This document shows positions 1 through 7,571 of a stretch of DNA of 58,742 bases, one piece after another. The translations under genes and the position numbers were made by a program. The notes beneath the pieces were generated by a model. That model had not been told where the DNA came from. It did no database searches and worked only from the letters and a program-made list of their open reading frames with translations. Position 1 is the stretch's first letter. The number at the start of each line of letters is the position of its first letter. This DNA is from CAYSNP01 sp964432485 (GTDB lineage: Bacteria > Bacillota > Clostridia > Christensenellales > DTU072), in the NCBI GenBank assembly GCA_964432485.1, contig CAYSNP010000007.1, positions 1 through 58,742 on the forward strand. Direction: 5' to 3'.

Positions 1-195
1 TATGTCATTGCGCGGAGCGATAGCGACAAAGCAATCCAGGGCTTACGATAGCACTGCTTGAATAAAAGCAAGTAGGACAAGGAACAAGGCGTTGAGGGTC
101 TGGATTGCTTCACTACCGTTCGCAATGACGGTGGCTATATGTCATTGCGCGGAGCGATAGCGACAAAGCAATCCAGGGCTTTCGATAGCTCTGCT
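1..195. repeat. REP/MITE-like dispersed repeat: two direct copies and one inverted arm
   Basis: Bases 1-56 and 138-195 are near-identical direct copies, both beginning TATGTCATTGCGCGGAGCG, with only a few differences near their ends. Between them, 99-129 is an inverted partner (TCTGGATTGCTT ... CGCAATGAC) that can pair with GTCATTGCG and AAGCAATCCAG of either copy. The core GTCATTGCG...GAAGCAATCC resembles a palindromic intergenic repeat that I know from many unrelated bacterial genomes. It lies just past the stop codon of the ATP-grasp gene. No transposase is present, so if mobile it would be non-autonomous. Confidence 0.7.
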
Positions 196-205
196 CGCCC
201 ACTAC

Positions 206-480
206 CTATTTTTCTGTACGCTTATACTCTTGCGATACCAGCCTATCGTCTATACCCAGCTCTAACCTATTGTATAGACTATTTATAACAGCTTGATATA
301 GTTTTACACCTAACAGCTTATCCTCTACGCCTGACTCTATGCTGGGATTGTCATTGACCTCTATAACATAAACATTGCCGCCAACCTCTTTTAAGTCAAC
401 GCCATATAGGCCGTCACCCATAGCATTTGCTGCCTTTAGGGCTACCTTAACTACCTCTTTGGGTACCTGTTCTATAAAAA
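206..480 (-). pseudogene. C-terminal remnant of the RimK-like ATP-grasp protein, out of frame with its N-terminal part
   Basis: Read on the minus strand, this segment encodes the end of an ATP-grasp ligase: GDGLYGVDLKE followed by VIEVNDNPSIESG, the typical metal/ATP-binding C-terminal strand (E and N ligands). It is in a different frame from the upstream 561-residue part. The break is at a run of six T residues (475-480 on the plus strand as A): adding one T restores continuous reading, joining ...YETF to FIEQVPKEVV. It therefore belongs to the same gene as the entry at 472-2157. Either the gene is truly broken or the assembly lost one base of a homopolymer; the sequence alone cannot say. 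Confidence 0.75.
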
Positions 481-2157
481 AGTTTCGTACTTGCCATAGG
501 TCACATTCTTTTTATTTACTCCCCATTTTTCTATTTGCCAATGCTTATCCACCATATAATACTTGCAAGCATACAATGGCTTTTTATCAAGGATACCTAT
601 CCGCCAATCAAAACTGCTTTTGATAAACTCTTGTGCCAACACTATTTCCGAACCTTCAAATAGCTTTGCCACAATTTTTTCCAGTATGCCTATATTGTCC
701 GCCTTAAATACGCCTAATCCAAAAGCATTATCGGGCTCTTTTAGCACAATTGGAAATGTAAAATCCTCTAACGCACTCTTATAGCTTACTCCTTTGCATA
801 GAATTGTTGTTTTAGGTGTCTTTACTCCCAGCTGCTGCATTGTTTCGGCAAGGTATATTTTATTGGCGCACTTTAAGATTGACCAAGGGTCATCTATTAC
901 CGCAAGCCCCTCGGCATAAGCATAACGAGAAAATAAGTAAGTATAATTGTTTACATTGGTGGTTGCTCTAATAAAGAGCGCATCAAACTCTGTAAGCCTG
1001 GAGTAGTCTTCCTTAGTAATAAACTCAGTATAAAATCCTATCTTTTCCGCCGCTTCTCTAAAATTGCTTAGCGCTCGCTTGCAGGAAGGCGGTGTCAGTT
1101 CCGTAGGGTCTACTAAAATGGCAAGGCTGTACTTATAATTCTTAAACCTGCTTATTGCAAACTTTTTTTGATTGAAATAGCTTATAGCCAACTCTCTCAA
1201 TACCTCTTGAGGCAGCTCTACGGAATCTAAGGTAAGAGGCGTGGCTTCCTTTAGCGACCACTCACCATTTTTCTTGAATACAAAGCGTACCACCGGGCTT
1301 TCAAAGAGCTTGAAAAGAGATTTTGCCAAACTTTCATACTTATCTATTAAACACTTGCCAAAATATACTTCCAAGATAAACTCTTGCTCTTTTACTTTGG
1401 CAAGCACCCTTTGTACTTGCTCCCAAAAATCGTCTGCAATAGATTCGGTAATAATAGGGTCGGTAAAGTCCTTAATGGTGGCAACATTGGGGATAATACG
1501 CTGCTGCCTTGCAGAAGCCAGCAGCGAAACATAGTAACCCATTGATTGATATTCATAAGAGGAGCAAAGATTAAAGACCCGCACCCCTTTTAACTTATGA
1601 TATTTTTCCTGAGTGATATAGTTTTGAGCCTCCACCACTTCTATACTTTCTATACCTGCAAGAAATGCCTGCGGTCTATCTATAACAACAATATTTTTTA
1701 TTTTTTGAGATGTGTCTAAAATTATTTTTTGCATACGGTACGCGGAAGTGTCTTGCCCGTAATAATCGGGCAGTTCTGTAATAATTTCAAAGCCTTTTTG
1801 CTGATACCAAGCTACCAGTTTTTCATTGTCAGAATCAGCTTCTAAAGTTATCCTTGATACATATTTTTCCTTAGCCCAAGCTATTATATACTCTAAAAGT
1901 TGTGCGCCATAATGCATATTTTGTTTTTCGGGCAATACGGCAATATTATAGATTCTTACCGAATAACTATAAAGAAATAAGGTTGCACTTGCGCATGGAG
2001 AGCCGTTGTCTTCTAAAATAAAGACCCTTTGAGCAGGGCTTTTAAGACTGTTGCGAATGGACTGCTTACTAGAGCGTTTCTTTTGTTCAAAAGCTAAACT
2101 TTCCAACTCGTATAAAAATGCTAAATCTGCTAAAGTTGCCTTACGGATATTGAGCAT
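472..2157 (-). CDS. GNAT acetyltransferase fused to RimK-like ATP-grasp ligase (frameshifted near the 3' end)
   Basis: Residues 1 to about 148 form a GNAT N-acetyltransferase domain (IRKATLADL start, IYNIAVLPE beta strand, WYQQKGFEI C-terminal signature). From about 155 a RLAN-type domain (the N-terminal domain of RimK-like ATP-grasp proteins, with YHKLKGVRVFNLCSSYEYQS) leads into an ATP-grasp domain from about 350 (VKTPKTTILCKG, FPIVLKEPDNAFGLGVFK). Such proteins are expected to add amino acids to a peptide or protein carboxylate using ATP; the substrate is unknown. The reading frame stops prematurely after YETFL; the missing end is found at 206-480 in another frame. GGGGGAG lies 11 bases upstream of the ATG. 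It is monocistronic, separated by 134 bases from rnr, and I see no convincing promoter in that gap. Confidence 0.8.
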   Translation of the reverse strand: MLNIRKATLADLAFLYELESLAFEQKKRSSKQSIRNSLKSPAQRVFILEDNGSPCASATLFLYSYSVRIYNIAVLPEKQNMHYGAQLLEYIIAWAKEKYVSRITLEADSDNEKLVAWYQQKGFEIITELPDYYGQDTSAYRMQKIILDTSQKIKNIVVIDRPQAFLAGIESIEVVEAQNYITQEKYHKLKGVRVFNLCSSYEYQSMGYYVSLLASARQQRIIPNVATIKDFTDPIITESIADDFWEQVQRVLAKVKEQEFILEVYFGKCLIDKYESLAKSLFKLFESPVVRFVFKKNGEWSLKEATPLTLDSVELPQEVLRELAISYFNQKKFAISRFKNYKYSLAILVDPTELTPPSCKRALSNFREAAEKIGFYTEFITKEDYSRLTEFDALFIRATTNVNNYTYLFSRYAYAEGLAVIDDPWSILKCANKIYLAETMQQLGVKTPKTTILCKGVSYKSALEDFTFPIVLKEPDNAFGLGVFKADNIGILEKIVAKLFEGSEIVLAQEFIKSSFDWRIGILDKKPLYACKYYMVDKHWQIEKWGVNKKNVTYGKYETFL

Positions 2158-2291
2158 AATACAGATAGCTCCCCCTATTTTTGTTTTTATTTTCTATTCA
2201 GCTATATGCTACTCTTTTCTATGTAAAATGTCTATAAAAATGTATGAATAATTGTAATAAAAAATAATAATTTCTTTGCTATAAAAATCTG

Positions 2292-4334
2292 TTATATTAC
2301 CAGCTCAAAATCTATCCTTCGTTCTGCAGGCGCTGCGGCTTTTACACGCACTTTTACCTTATCGCAAAGAACGTAGCTTACCTTAGGGCCTTTTATACGA
2401 AAGGCACTCAAATCGGCTTCATACCTGCCAGGCGGCAGCGAATCCAAAGCTACAAAACCCTCTGCGGTATTGTCTAACATAACAAAAAAGCCTGTGGAAA
2501 CAATGCCGGAAATTGTGCCTTCAAACACTTTACCAATATGGTCTTTCATATATAAAGCCTTAAAGTAATCCTTGGCATCCCGCTCCGTCCGCTCCGCCGC
2601 TAACTCTCGTTCTGAAGACGCTATTGCCGCCTCTTGATATTCATTGGCTTGCCTGGTATCAGCATTGCCGTCAATCAAAGCCTTTAGCGACCTATGCACC
2701 ATTAAATCAGGGTATCGCCTAATGGGCGCGGTAAAATGGCAATAATCTTGTAGTGCCAGCCCGAAATGCCCGGTGTTTTTTATATCATATCTGGCTTTTT
2801 GCATAGAGCGTAATAGAATCTTATTGATTATAGGCGCTTGAGGGGAGTCTTTTACACTATCCAAAAACTCGCTGAACACCTTAGGCAAAGCACCGCCCTG
2901 TAAGTTTAGCTTAAAGCCAAATGTGGCAATAAACGCAATAAAAGTCTGCAACTTTTCCGGGCTAATTTTTTCATGCACCCGATAAATAGAGGGTATATTA
3001 GCTTTGCTTAAATATTGTGCAACCGCACGGTTGGCGGCTATCATAAATTGCTCTATTATAACATTGCTAATCTCATACGGATAAGGGGCAAGATGTGTAA
3101 CTTGTAAGTTTTCGTCCACTTGTATTAAACTTTCTTGCGTAGCAAAATCTATCATTCCTTCTGCTTTGCGGATGCCTGCAAGCAGCAGCGCAAGCTCTTT
3201 AGCAGATTGCAAAAAGGGAACAAGCGGGGCATATTGCGCTACTAGTTCGGTATCCCCTTGCAAAATGCCTGTAACTATTGTATAAGTCATACGATAATCA
3301 GAGCGTATAACGCTTTCTGCAAATTTAGCGCCAACTTGCCGCCCTTGGAGGTCAAAATCCAAAATAGCTGTCATCGTCAGCTTATCTTCGTTAGGCGAAA
3401 GGGAGCATAGCTCATTGCTAATGGATTGAGGGAGCATAGGAAAAACCATGCCCGGAAAGTAAACGCTGGTAGTGCGCTCCGCCGCTGCTTTATCTATTAC
3501 GCCGCCTTGGGCTACATAGTGAGAAACATCGGCAATATGCACATACAATTTATAGCCTTTTGCATTCTTTTCAATGCTGATAGCATCATCAAAATCTTTG
3601 GCATCCTCGCCATCAATAGTTATAGTAAGCAGGTTTGTAAAATCTGTCCTGTTAGAGTAGCTGCCTTTAAGCTTGGCGGAAGCTGCCATTACCTCAACAG
3701 AAAAACGGCTGCTAAAGCCGTAGGTATACAAAATAGATAGCAATTCGGTTTCGGTATTGCCTGCCTCCCCCAGTATTTTTTCTACCTCGCCCCAAAGGAT
3801 GCCTTGCGCTCTTGAAGTAATGTTAGCTATTACCTTTTGTCCTGAATGAGCATAAAGCGTTTTATCCCTTGGAATGCGAATATCTTTAGCAAAACTGTCG
3901 TCATCAGGCCTTACAAAGGAAAACGCACCTATATTCATAAAAGTACCGACAAGGTTACCCGGACTTTCTTGCAATATCTCAATAACCTCGCCTTCGCTCT
4001 CTCCTGTCAAGCGCACCTTTACCCTGTCCCCATGAATAGCATTGCCTAACGCTCTGGGCGGAATAAAAATGTCCTCGCCCTCCGCTCTGCAAAGAAAGGC
4101 AAAGCCTCGCCTATTGCCTCTTAGCATGCCTTCCGCAACGCCCTCACCATAAAGAGAAAATTTGCCTCGCCCCTGCCTTATAATTACTTTTTCTTTAAGC
4201 AAGCGTCTAAGTGCCGCTGATACTTCTTTTTTATCAGAGGGATGCAGCCTAAACTCTTTTGTTAATTCAGATTGCGAAAAAACTCTTTTTTTTGCATTTT
4301 GCGCATATCTTTTTATCTTTTCTTTTAATGTCAT
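2292..4334 (-). CDS. rnr: Ribonuclease R (RNB family 3'-5' exoribonuclease)
   Basis: About 680 residues, the usual RNase R length. It degrades structured RNA processively from the 3' end in the cytoplasm. The order is an N-terminal winged-helix segment (residues 1-65), cold-shock/OB domains (about 70-200), the RNB catalytic domain beginning near residue 235 with the acidic motif DGEDAKDFDDA that binds the catalytic metals, and a C-terminal S1 domain (GKVFEGTISGIVSTGFFVML). I chose the ATG at 4334, preceded closely by AAGGA; a longer frame from a TTG at 4397 has no ribosome site and would overlap the preceding gene. It is the last gene of the long molybdopterin operon, 46 bases after the cyclophilin gene, so it may be co-transcribed. 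In many Bacillota rnr sits with smpB or secG instead; neither is here. Confidence 0.93.
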   Translation of the reverse strand: MTLKEKIKRYAQNAKKRVFSQSELTKEFRLHPSDKKEVSAALRRLLKEKVIIRQGRGKFSLYGEGVAEGMLRGNRRGFAFLCRAEGEDIFIPPRALGNAIHGDRVKVRLTGESEGEVIEILQESPGNLVGTFMNIGAFSFVRPDDDSFAKDIRIPRDKTLYAHSGQKVIANITSRAQGILWGEVEKILGEAGNTETELLSILYTYGFSSRFSVEVMAASAKLKGSYSNRTDFTNLLTITIDGEDAKDFDDAISIEKNAKGYKLYVHIADVSHYVAQGGVIDKAAAERTTSVYFPGMVFPMLPQSISNELCSLSPNEDKLTMTAILDFDLQGRQVGAKFAESVIRSDYRMTYTIVTGILQGDTELVAQYAPLVPFLQSAKELALLLAGIRKAEGMIDFATQESLIQVDENLQVTHLAPYPYEISNVIIEQFMIAANRAVAQYLSKANIPSIYRVHEKISPEKLQTFIAFIATFGFKLNLQGGALPKVFSEFLDSVKDSPQAPIINKILLRSMQKARYDIKNTGHFGLALQDYCHFTAPIRRYPDLMVHRSLKALIDGNADTRQANEYQEAAIASSERELAAERTERDAKDYFKALYMKDHIGKVFEGTISGIVSTGFFVMLDNTAEGFVALDSLPPGRYEADLSAFRIKGPKVSYVLCDKVKVRVKAAAPAERRIDFELVI

Positions 4335-4380
4335 TTCCTTGTACTTATTATTAGCAAATATAACCTTTATACCCTGTAAT

Positions 4381-5223
4381 TTAGTCGGCAACCTCAATAC
4401 TTTTTATTATTACATAGCTCCCCTCCGGCGTACGAGGGAAGTCATCCATACCGTTTTCTCTGCTAGTAGGATACCCGCTAAGCTCTATAACAATAGCCAA
4501 ACTCTGTGCATCACTCACCTTGCCAAAAGCGGCATATTCATGATCTAGGTGCGGGCTATCTGCTGAGCAAATAAAGAATTGGGTAGATGCAGAATCATAG
4601 TCGGTCGCCCTTGCCATAGAAAGCACACCTTGCTTATGCTCTATATAATTTGGCACTCCGTTAAAGGGAAACTCGCCTTTAATATTTTCTTTATCCGACT
4701 TATAAGCTACTGTCCCATTACTATATGCCAAATGCCCTGCTTGTATCATAAAGTCCTCTATTATCCTATGAAAAACTGTATTGGTATAATAGCCCTCCTC
4801 TACCAATTGCAAGAAATTTGCTACCGTAATAGGTGCTGCCGTAGGGCATAACACTAAATTGATTTTTCTATCATCGAATAGCGTTATTGTGACTTTTGGG
4901 TTATCCGAAAGGTCAAAAATGGATACCCATTTGGCATAAACGGTAAAAGAGTCTTGAATTGGTTGAGATAGCTTTTGTGTAGCAGAATTGGCGAAGGTGT
5001 TGTTGTCATGATACCAGCCTTGAAACACATAATTCCTTTTAACGGGGTCTGCGGGCAACGCAATTGTGCTCCCTTCCTCTGCAGTAATATAGTCGATAAG
5101 ACTGCCGCCATTGGTGTTAAAGAAAACATTATAGCTTGGCTGCTCCTCAACCTCTTTATTGCATCCTGTAAAAATAACAGCTAACAAAACAATGATTATA
5201 ATAAGTGTAGCAATCCTTTTCAT
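4381..5223 (-). CDS. Lipoprotein: InlB-type repeat fused to cyclophilin peptidyl-prolyl isomerase
   Basis: From the ATG at 5223 (GAGGGG five bases upstream) the protein opens with a lipoprotein signal (MKRIATLIII..., lipobox ending at Cys21). Residues 31-99 are one Listeria-Bacteroides/InlB B-type repeat (FNTNGG, GWYHDNN, VYAKW). Residues from about 107 are a cyclophilin domain with the catalytic FHRIIEDFMIQAG (Arg at 153). Cyclophilins interconvert proline cis/trans bonds; the signal places this one on the outer face of the membrane, where it would fold secreted proteins. Coupling to an InlB repeat, a beta-grasp adhesive module of surface proteins, is unusual and may tether the enzyme to the wall. 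It starts two bases after the MOSC gene ends, so it is probably in that operon although it is functionally unrelated. Confidence 0.88.
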   Translation of the reverse strand: MKRIATLIIIIVLLAVIFTGCNKEVEEQPSYNVFFNTNGGSLIDYITAEEGSTIALPADPVKRNYVFQGWYHDNNTFANSATQKLSQPIQDSFTVYAKWVSIFDLSDNPKVTITLFDDRKINLVLCPTAAPITVANFLQLVEEGYYTNTVFHRIIEDFMIQAGHLAYSNGTVAYKSDKENIKGEFPFNGVPNYIEHKQGVLSMARATDYDSASTQFFICSADSPHLDHEYAAFGKVSDAQSLAIVIELSGYPTSRENGMDDFPRTPEGSYVIIKSIEVAD

Positions 5224-5225
5224 AC

Positions 5226-6155
5226 TTACCCCTCTTTTTCCTCTGGAATTAAGTCTAATGTTAGTATTGACCTTGCAGGCCAAAATTCATATAAGTAAAT
5301 CTTGCACACCTTACCTTGAAAAGCTGTAAAATGGCTTGCCAATATTGGCAGGGCTTGAAAGATTTTCTCCGACTCGTCAATAATCATAGTGGTGTGAGGC
5401 GTCCAATTGTAACTGCTTTCGAAACACTCCTTTAAGGTAAGCAGGCTGGGGCTGGTGTCCGGCGCTATAAATAACACCTTTGCGCCTCCAAATATGCCTA
5501 TATGATTAAAAGTAATGTCAAATGCATGGTGCTGCTTTGCCACTCTCTCCACTAAGGCGGTCAGCTTATCCCGCTCCTCCCAAGGAAATATCCCTAAAGT
5601 GATATGTTGCGGCAAGTCCTTATTATGAGTGCCCCTATAACCTGCCCGGTAAAGCTGCTCCTGCAAATCCGCCAATTGTTTTTCGGTTACCTCATCATAT
5701 CCCAGCATAACGCATAAATCATTTTTAAGTATTTCTATGCTGTCTCCCGCCTTTATTTTGCCGCCTTTTATAACTTTGGTAAAGATGCCTTCCTTTGGCA
5801 TTATGCATGCGCCTACTTGTTTTGCTATTTCGCAGCCTGCATGGCATTCCTTGCCTATTTTGGTGACTTCTTGAATACTTTCGCCGATTTTTAGCCTAGT
5901 TCCTATGGGTAAAGTATATAAGGTAATGCCTTCGGTAGTGATATTTTCTGCAAATTTGCCTGAGCATAACCCTTGTAAATGTGTTTGCTCGCTAAATCTG
6001 TTTATGCTTTCTACCCCAAGCAAGCTAATTTGCCTTATGCCTTTGCCGGCATGTGCATCGCCTTCTATTCCATAGTCCTCTATGGCGTTTGCTTCTGCAA
6101 CAGAATGCTTAACTTCGCCTTTATTGGCGCTGATATTGACTGCAACTACTCTCAT
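5226..6155 (-). CDS. MOSC domain protein fused to a 2H phosphoesterase-like domain
   Basis: Residues 1-143 form a MOSC domain, a beta-strand fold related to the C-terminal domain of Moco sulfurase; the likely sulfur-carrying Cys is in IGKECHAGC (104 or 108). Short MOSC proteins commonly accompany Moco genes in anaerobes and may handle the sulfur ligand of the metal. Residues 147-309 carry two H-x-T motifs, HIT (184-186) and HTT (254-256), in the spacing and strand context of the 2H phosphoesterase/2'-5' RNA ligase-like superfamily. The start overlaps the moaC stop by ATGA, with GGAG six bases upstream. Fusion of the two domains suggests the 2H part may hydrolyse a nucleotide or cyclic phosphate linked to cofactor synthesis; that is inference. 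Confidence 0.85.
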   Translation of the reverse strand: MRVVAVNISANKGEVKHSVAEANAIEDYGIEGDAHAGKGIRQISLLGVESINRFSEQTHLQGLCSGKFAENITTEGITLYTLPIGTRLKIGESIQEVTKIGKECHAGCEIAKQVGACIMPKEGIFTKVIKGGKIKAGDSIEILKNDLCVMLGYDEVTEKQLADLQEQLYRAGYRGTHNKDLPQHITLGIFPWEERDKLTALVERVAKQHHAFDITFNHIGIFGGAKVLFIAPDTSPSLLTLKECFESSYNWTPHTTMIIDESEKIFQALPILASHFTAFQGKVCKIYLYEFWPARSILTLDLIPEEKEG

Positions 6156-6628
6156 TGCTCGCTCCTTACATATGTGCCCGATTTGCCGCCGGTTTTATAG
6201 TCTAGCTGTACTTGCTCTATACACATATTCTTATCTACTGATTTGCACATATCATATATATTTAAGGCGGCGGCACAAACTGCGCTTAATGCTTCCATTT
6301 CTACCCCTGTTTGCGCATAAGCGCATGTTTCTGAGGATATATGCAGGCGTGTGTCAGAAAAAAAATCAAAGTTCAGCTTGCAATATGCTAAGGGAATATT
6401 ATGACACATCAGTATTGACTGATAAGTGTTCTTTGCCGCAGCTATGCCTGCTATATTTGCTACTGCAAGCACATCCCCTTTTTTAATGCCGCCGCTTTTG
6501 ATAAGCTGTAAAGTTTCTTTTTTCATAGCAACTATGGCGGAAGCTCTTGCTATGCGTTTGGTTGCCTGCTTTTGGGTTATATCTACCATAACGGCTTTGC
6601 CCTGACTGTCAAAATGGGTAAAATCCAT
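6152..6628 (-). CDS. moaC: Cyclic pyranopterin monophosphate synthase MoaC
   Basis: Its 158 residues match the normal MoaC length. MoaC converts the MoaA product 3',8-cyclo-7,8-dihydro-GTP into cyclic pyranopterin monophosphate, the second half of the first step of molybdopterin synthesis. Family motifs are visible: MVDITQKQATKRIARASA at the start, the GDVLAVANIAGIAAAK loop, CHNIPL, and the active-site stretch GVEMEALSAVCAAALNIYDMCK with conserved Glu, Asp and Lys residues. GGAGG precedes the ATG by five bases. It follows moaA by one base and overlaps the MOSC/2H gene by four, consistent with translational coupling in the operon. Confidence 0.97.
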   Translation of the reverse strand: MDFTHFDSQGKAVMVDITQKQATKRIARASAIVAMKKETLQLIKSGGIKKGDVLAVANIAGIAAAKNTYQSILMCHNIPLAYCKLNFDFFSDTRLHISSETCAYAQTGVEMEALSAVCAAALNIYDMCKSVDKNMCIEQVQLDYKTGGKSGTYVRSEQ

Positions 6629-6629
6629 A

Positions 6630-7571
6630 CTATCCTCCTATCCTATGCATACAGCGAGATTGGCTCTTGCCTTCCTTTAAGTTATGAGAACGGGGCTTCT
6701 TTTTTACACAAGAAGCTATGTAATCTTTTAATTCTTGCAGGTTATCCAAGTACGGTTTTAGGTCATATTCTACCGAAGTGAGTAGGCAATTCAGCAAAAA
6801 ACCGTCACTGGTTATGCGTATCCGATTGCACAAAGAGCAGAAATTATGGCTAACGGGCAAAATAAAGCCAAGTTCTAACCCGTCTGCAAAAGCATACCTT
6901 ATAACCTTATCATCCCGCCCTAACTCTTTTAGGTCTTTGTATTTGGCAATAACCTTATCCGCGCTGATATAATGCTGAGTCCCGTAACTTTGCGTTTCCT
7001 CAAAAGGCATAAGCTCAATAAACCGCACTTCTAAACCTTTATTTTTCCCAAAAAGCGCAAAATCTCTTAGCTCGCCCTCATTAATGCCTTTTAGTAGTAC
7101 AGCATTGAGTTTTAGCTTGTCAAAACCTGCCGCTATTGCACTGTCGATACCTTTCAAGGTGGGTTTAATGTTACCCCCTGTTACTTGCTTATATTTTTTT
7201 TCGTCTAAGGTATCAAGGCTGATATTTACTGCACTTACCCCGGCCCCCCTTAAACCGTCGGCATATTTTGAAAGTAGCTGTCCATTGGTAGTTAAGGCTA
7301 TCTCCTCTATCCCTTTAGTTTGAGCAATCAAGGCAACTAAATCAAGAATGCCTTTGCGTACTAAAGGCTCGCCGCCTGTAAGGCGCACCTTTTTTATACC
7401 TAGCTCGGCAAGAGTGCGCACTATCTTTGCAATATTTTCGTAACTTAAAACTTGGCTATGCTCCAGTTTGGCAACTCCCTCTTTGCCCATGCAATAAGCG
7501 CACCGCAAATTGCATAAGTCAGTTACGGATATGCGTGCATAAGATATACTGCGCCCTTTGCTGTCCTTCAT
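6630..7571 (-). CDS. moaA: GTP 3',8-cyclase MoaA (radical SAM)
   Basis: A 313-residue radical SAM enzyme that rearranges GTP into 3',8-cyclo-7,8-dihydro-GTP, the first committed step of molybdopterin. The N-terminal 4Fe-4S site is Cys20, Cys24 and Cys27 (CNLRCAYC). LTGGEPLVRKG is the SAM-binding GGEP motif. The second cluster that binds GTP is formed by CSLCNR and a later Cys (LLNCL) near residues 245-262. The protein ends in Gly-Gly, the conserved MoaA tail needed for catalysis. The start ATG overlaps the stop of the upstream moeA fusion by one base (TAATG). Confidence 0.98.
   Translation of the reverse strand: MKDSKGRSISYARISVTDLCNLRCAYCMGKEGVAKLEHSQVLSYENIAKIVRTLAELGIKKVRLTGGEPLVRKGILDLVALIAQTKGIEEIALTTNGQLLSKYADGLRGAGVSAVNISLDTLDEKKYKQVTGGNIKPTLKGIDSAIAAGFDKLKLNAVLLKGINEGELRDFALFGKNKGLEVRFIELMPFEETQSYGTQHYISADKVIAKYKDLKELGRDDKVIRYAFADGLELGFILPVSHNFCSLCNRIRITSDGFLLNCLLTSVEYDLKPYLDNLQELKDYIASCVKKKPRSHNLKEGKSQSRCMHRIGG

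Noticed and set aside
4884..5150. 88-codon frame inside the cyclophilin gene
   Set aside because: Same-strand shadow of the InlB/cyclophilin frame, without ribosome site or recognisable product.
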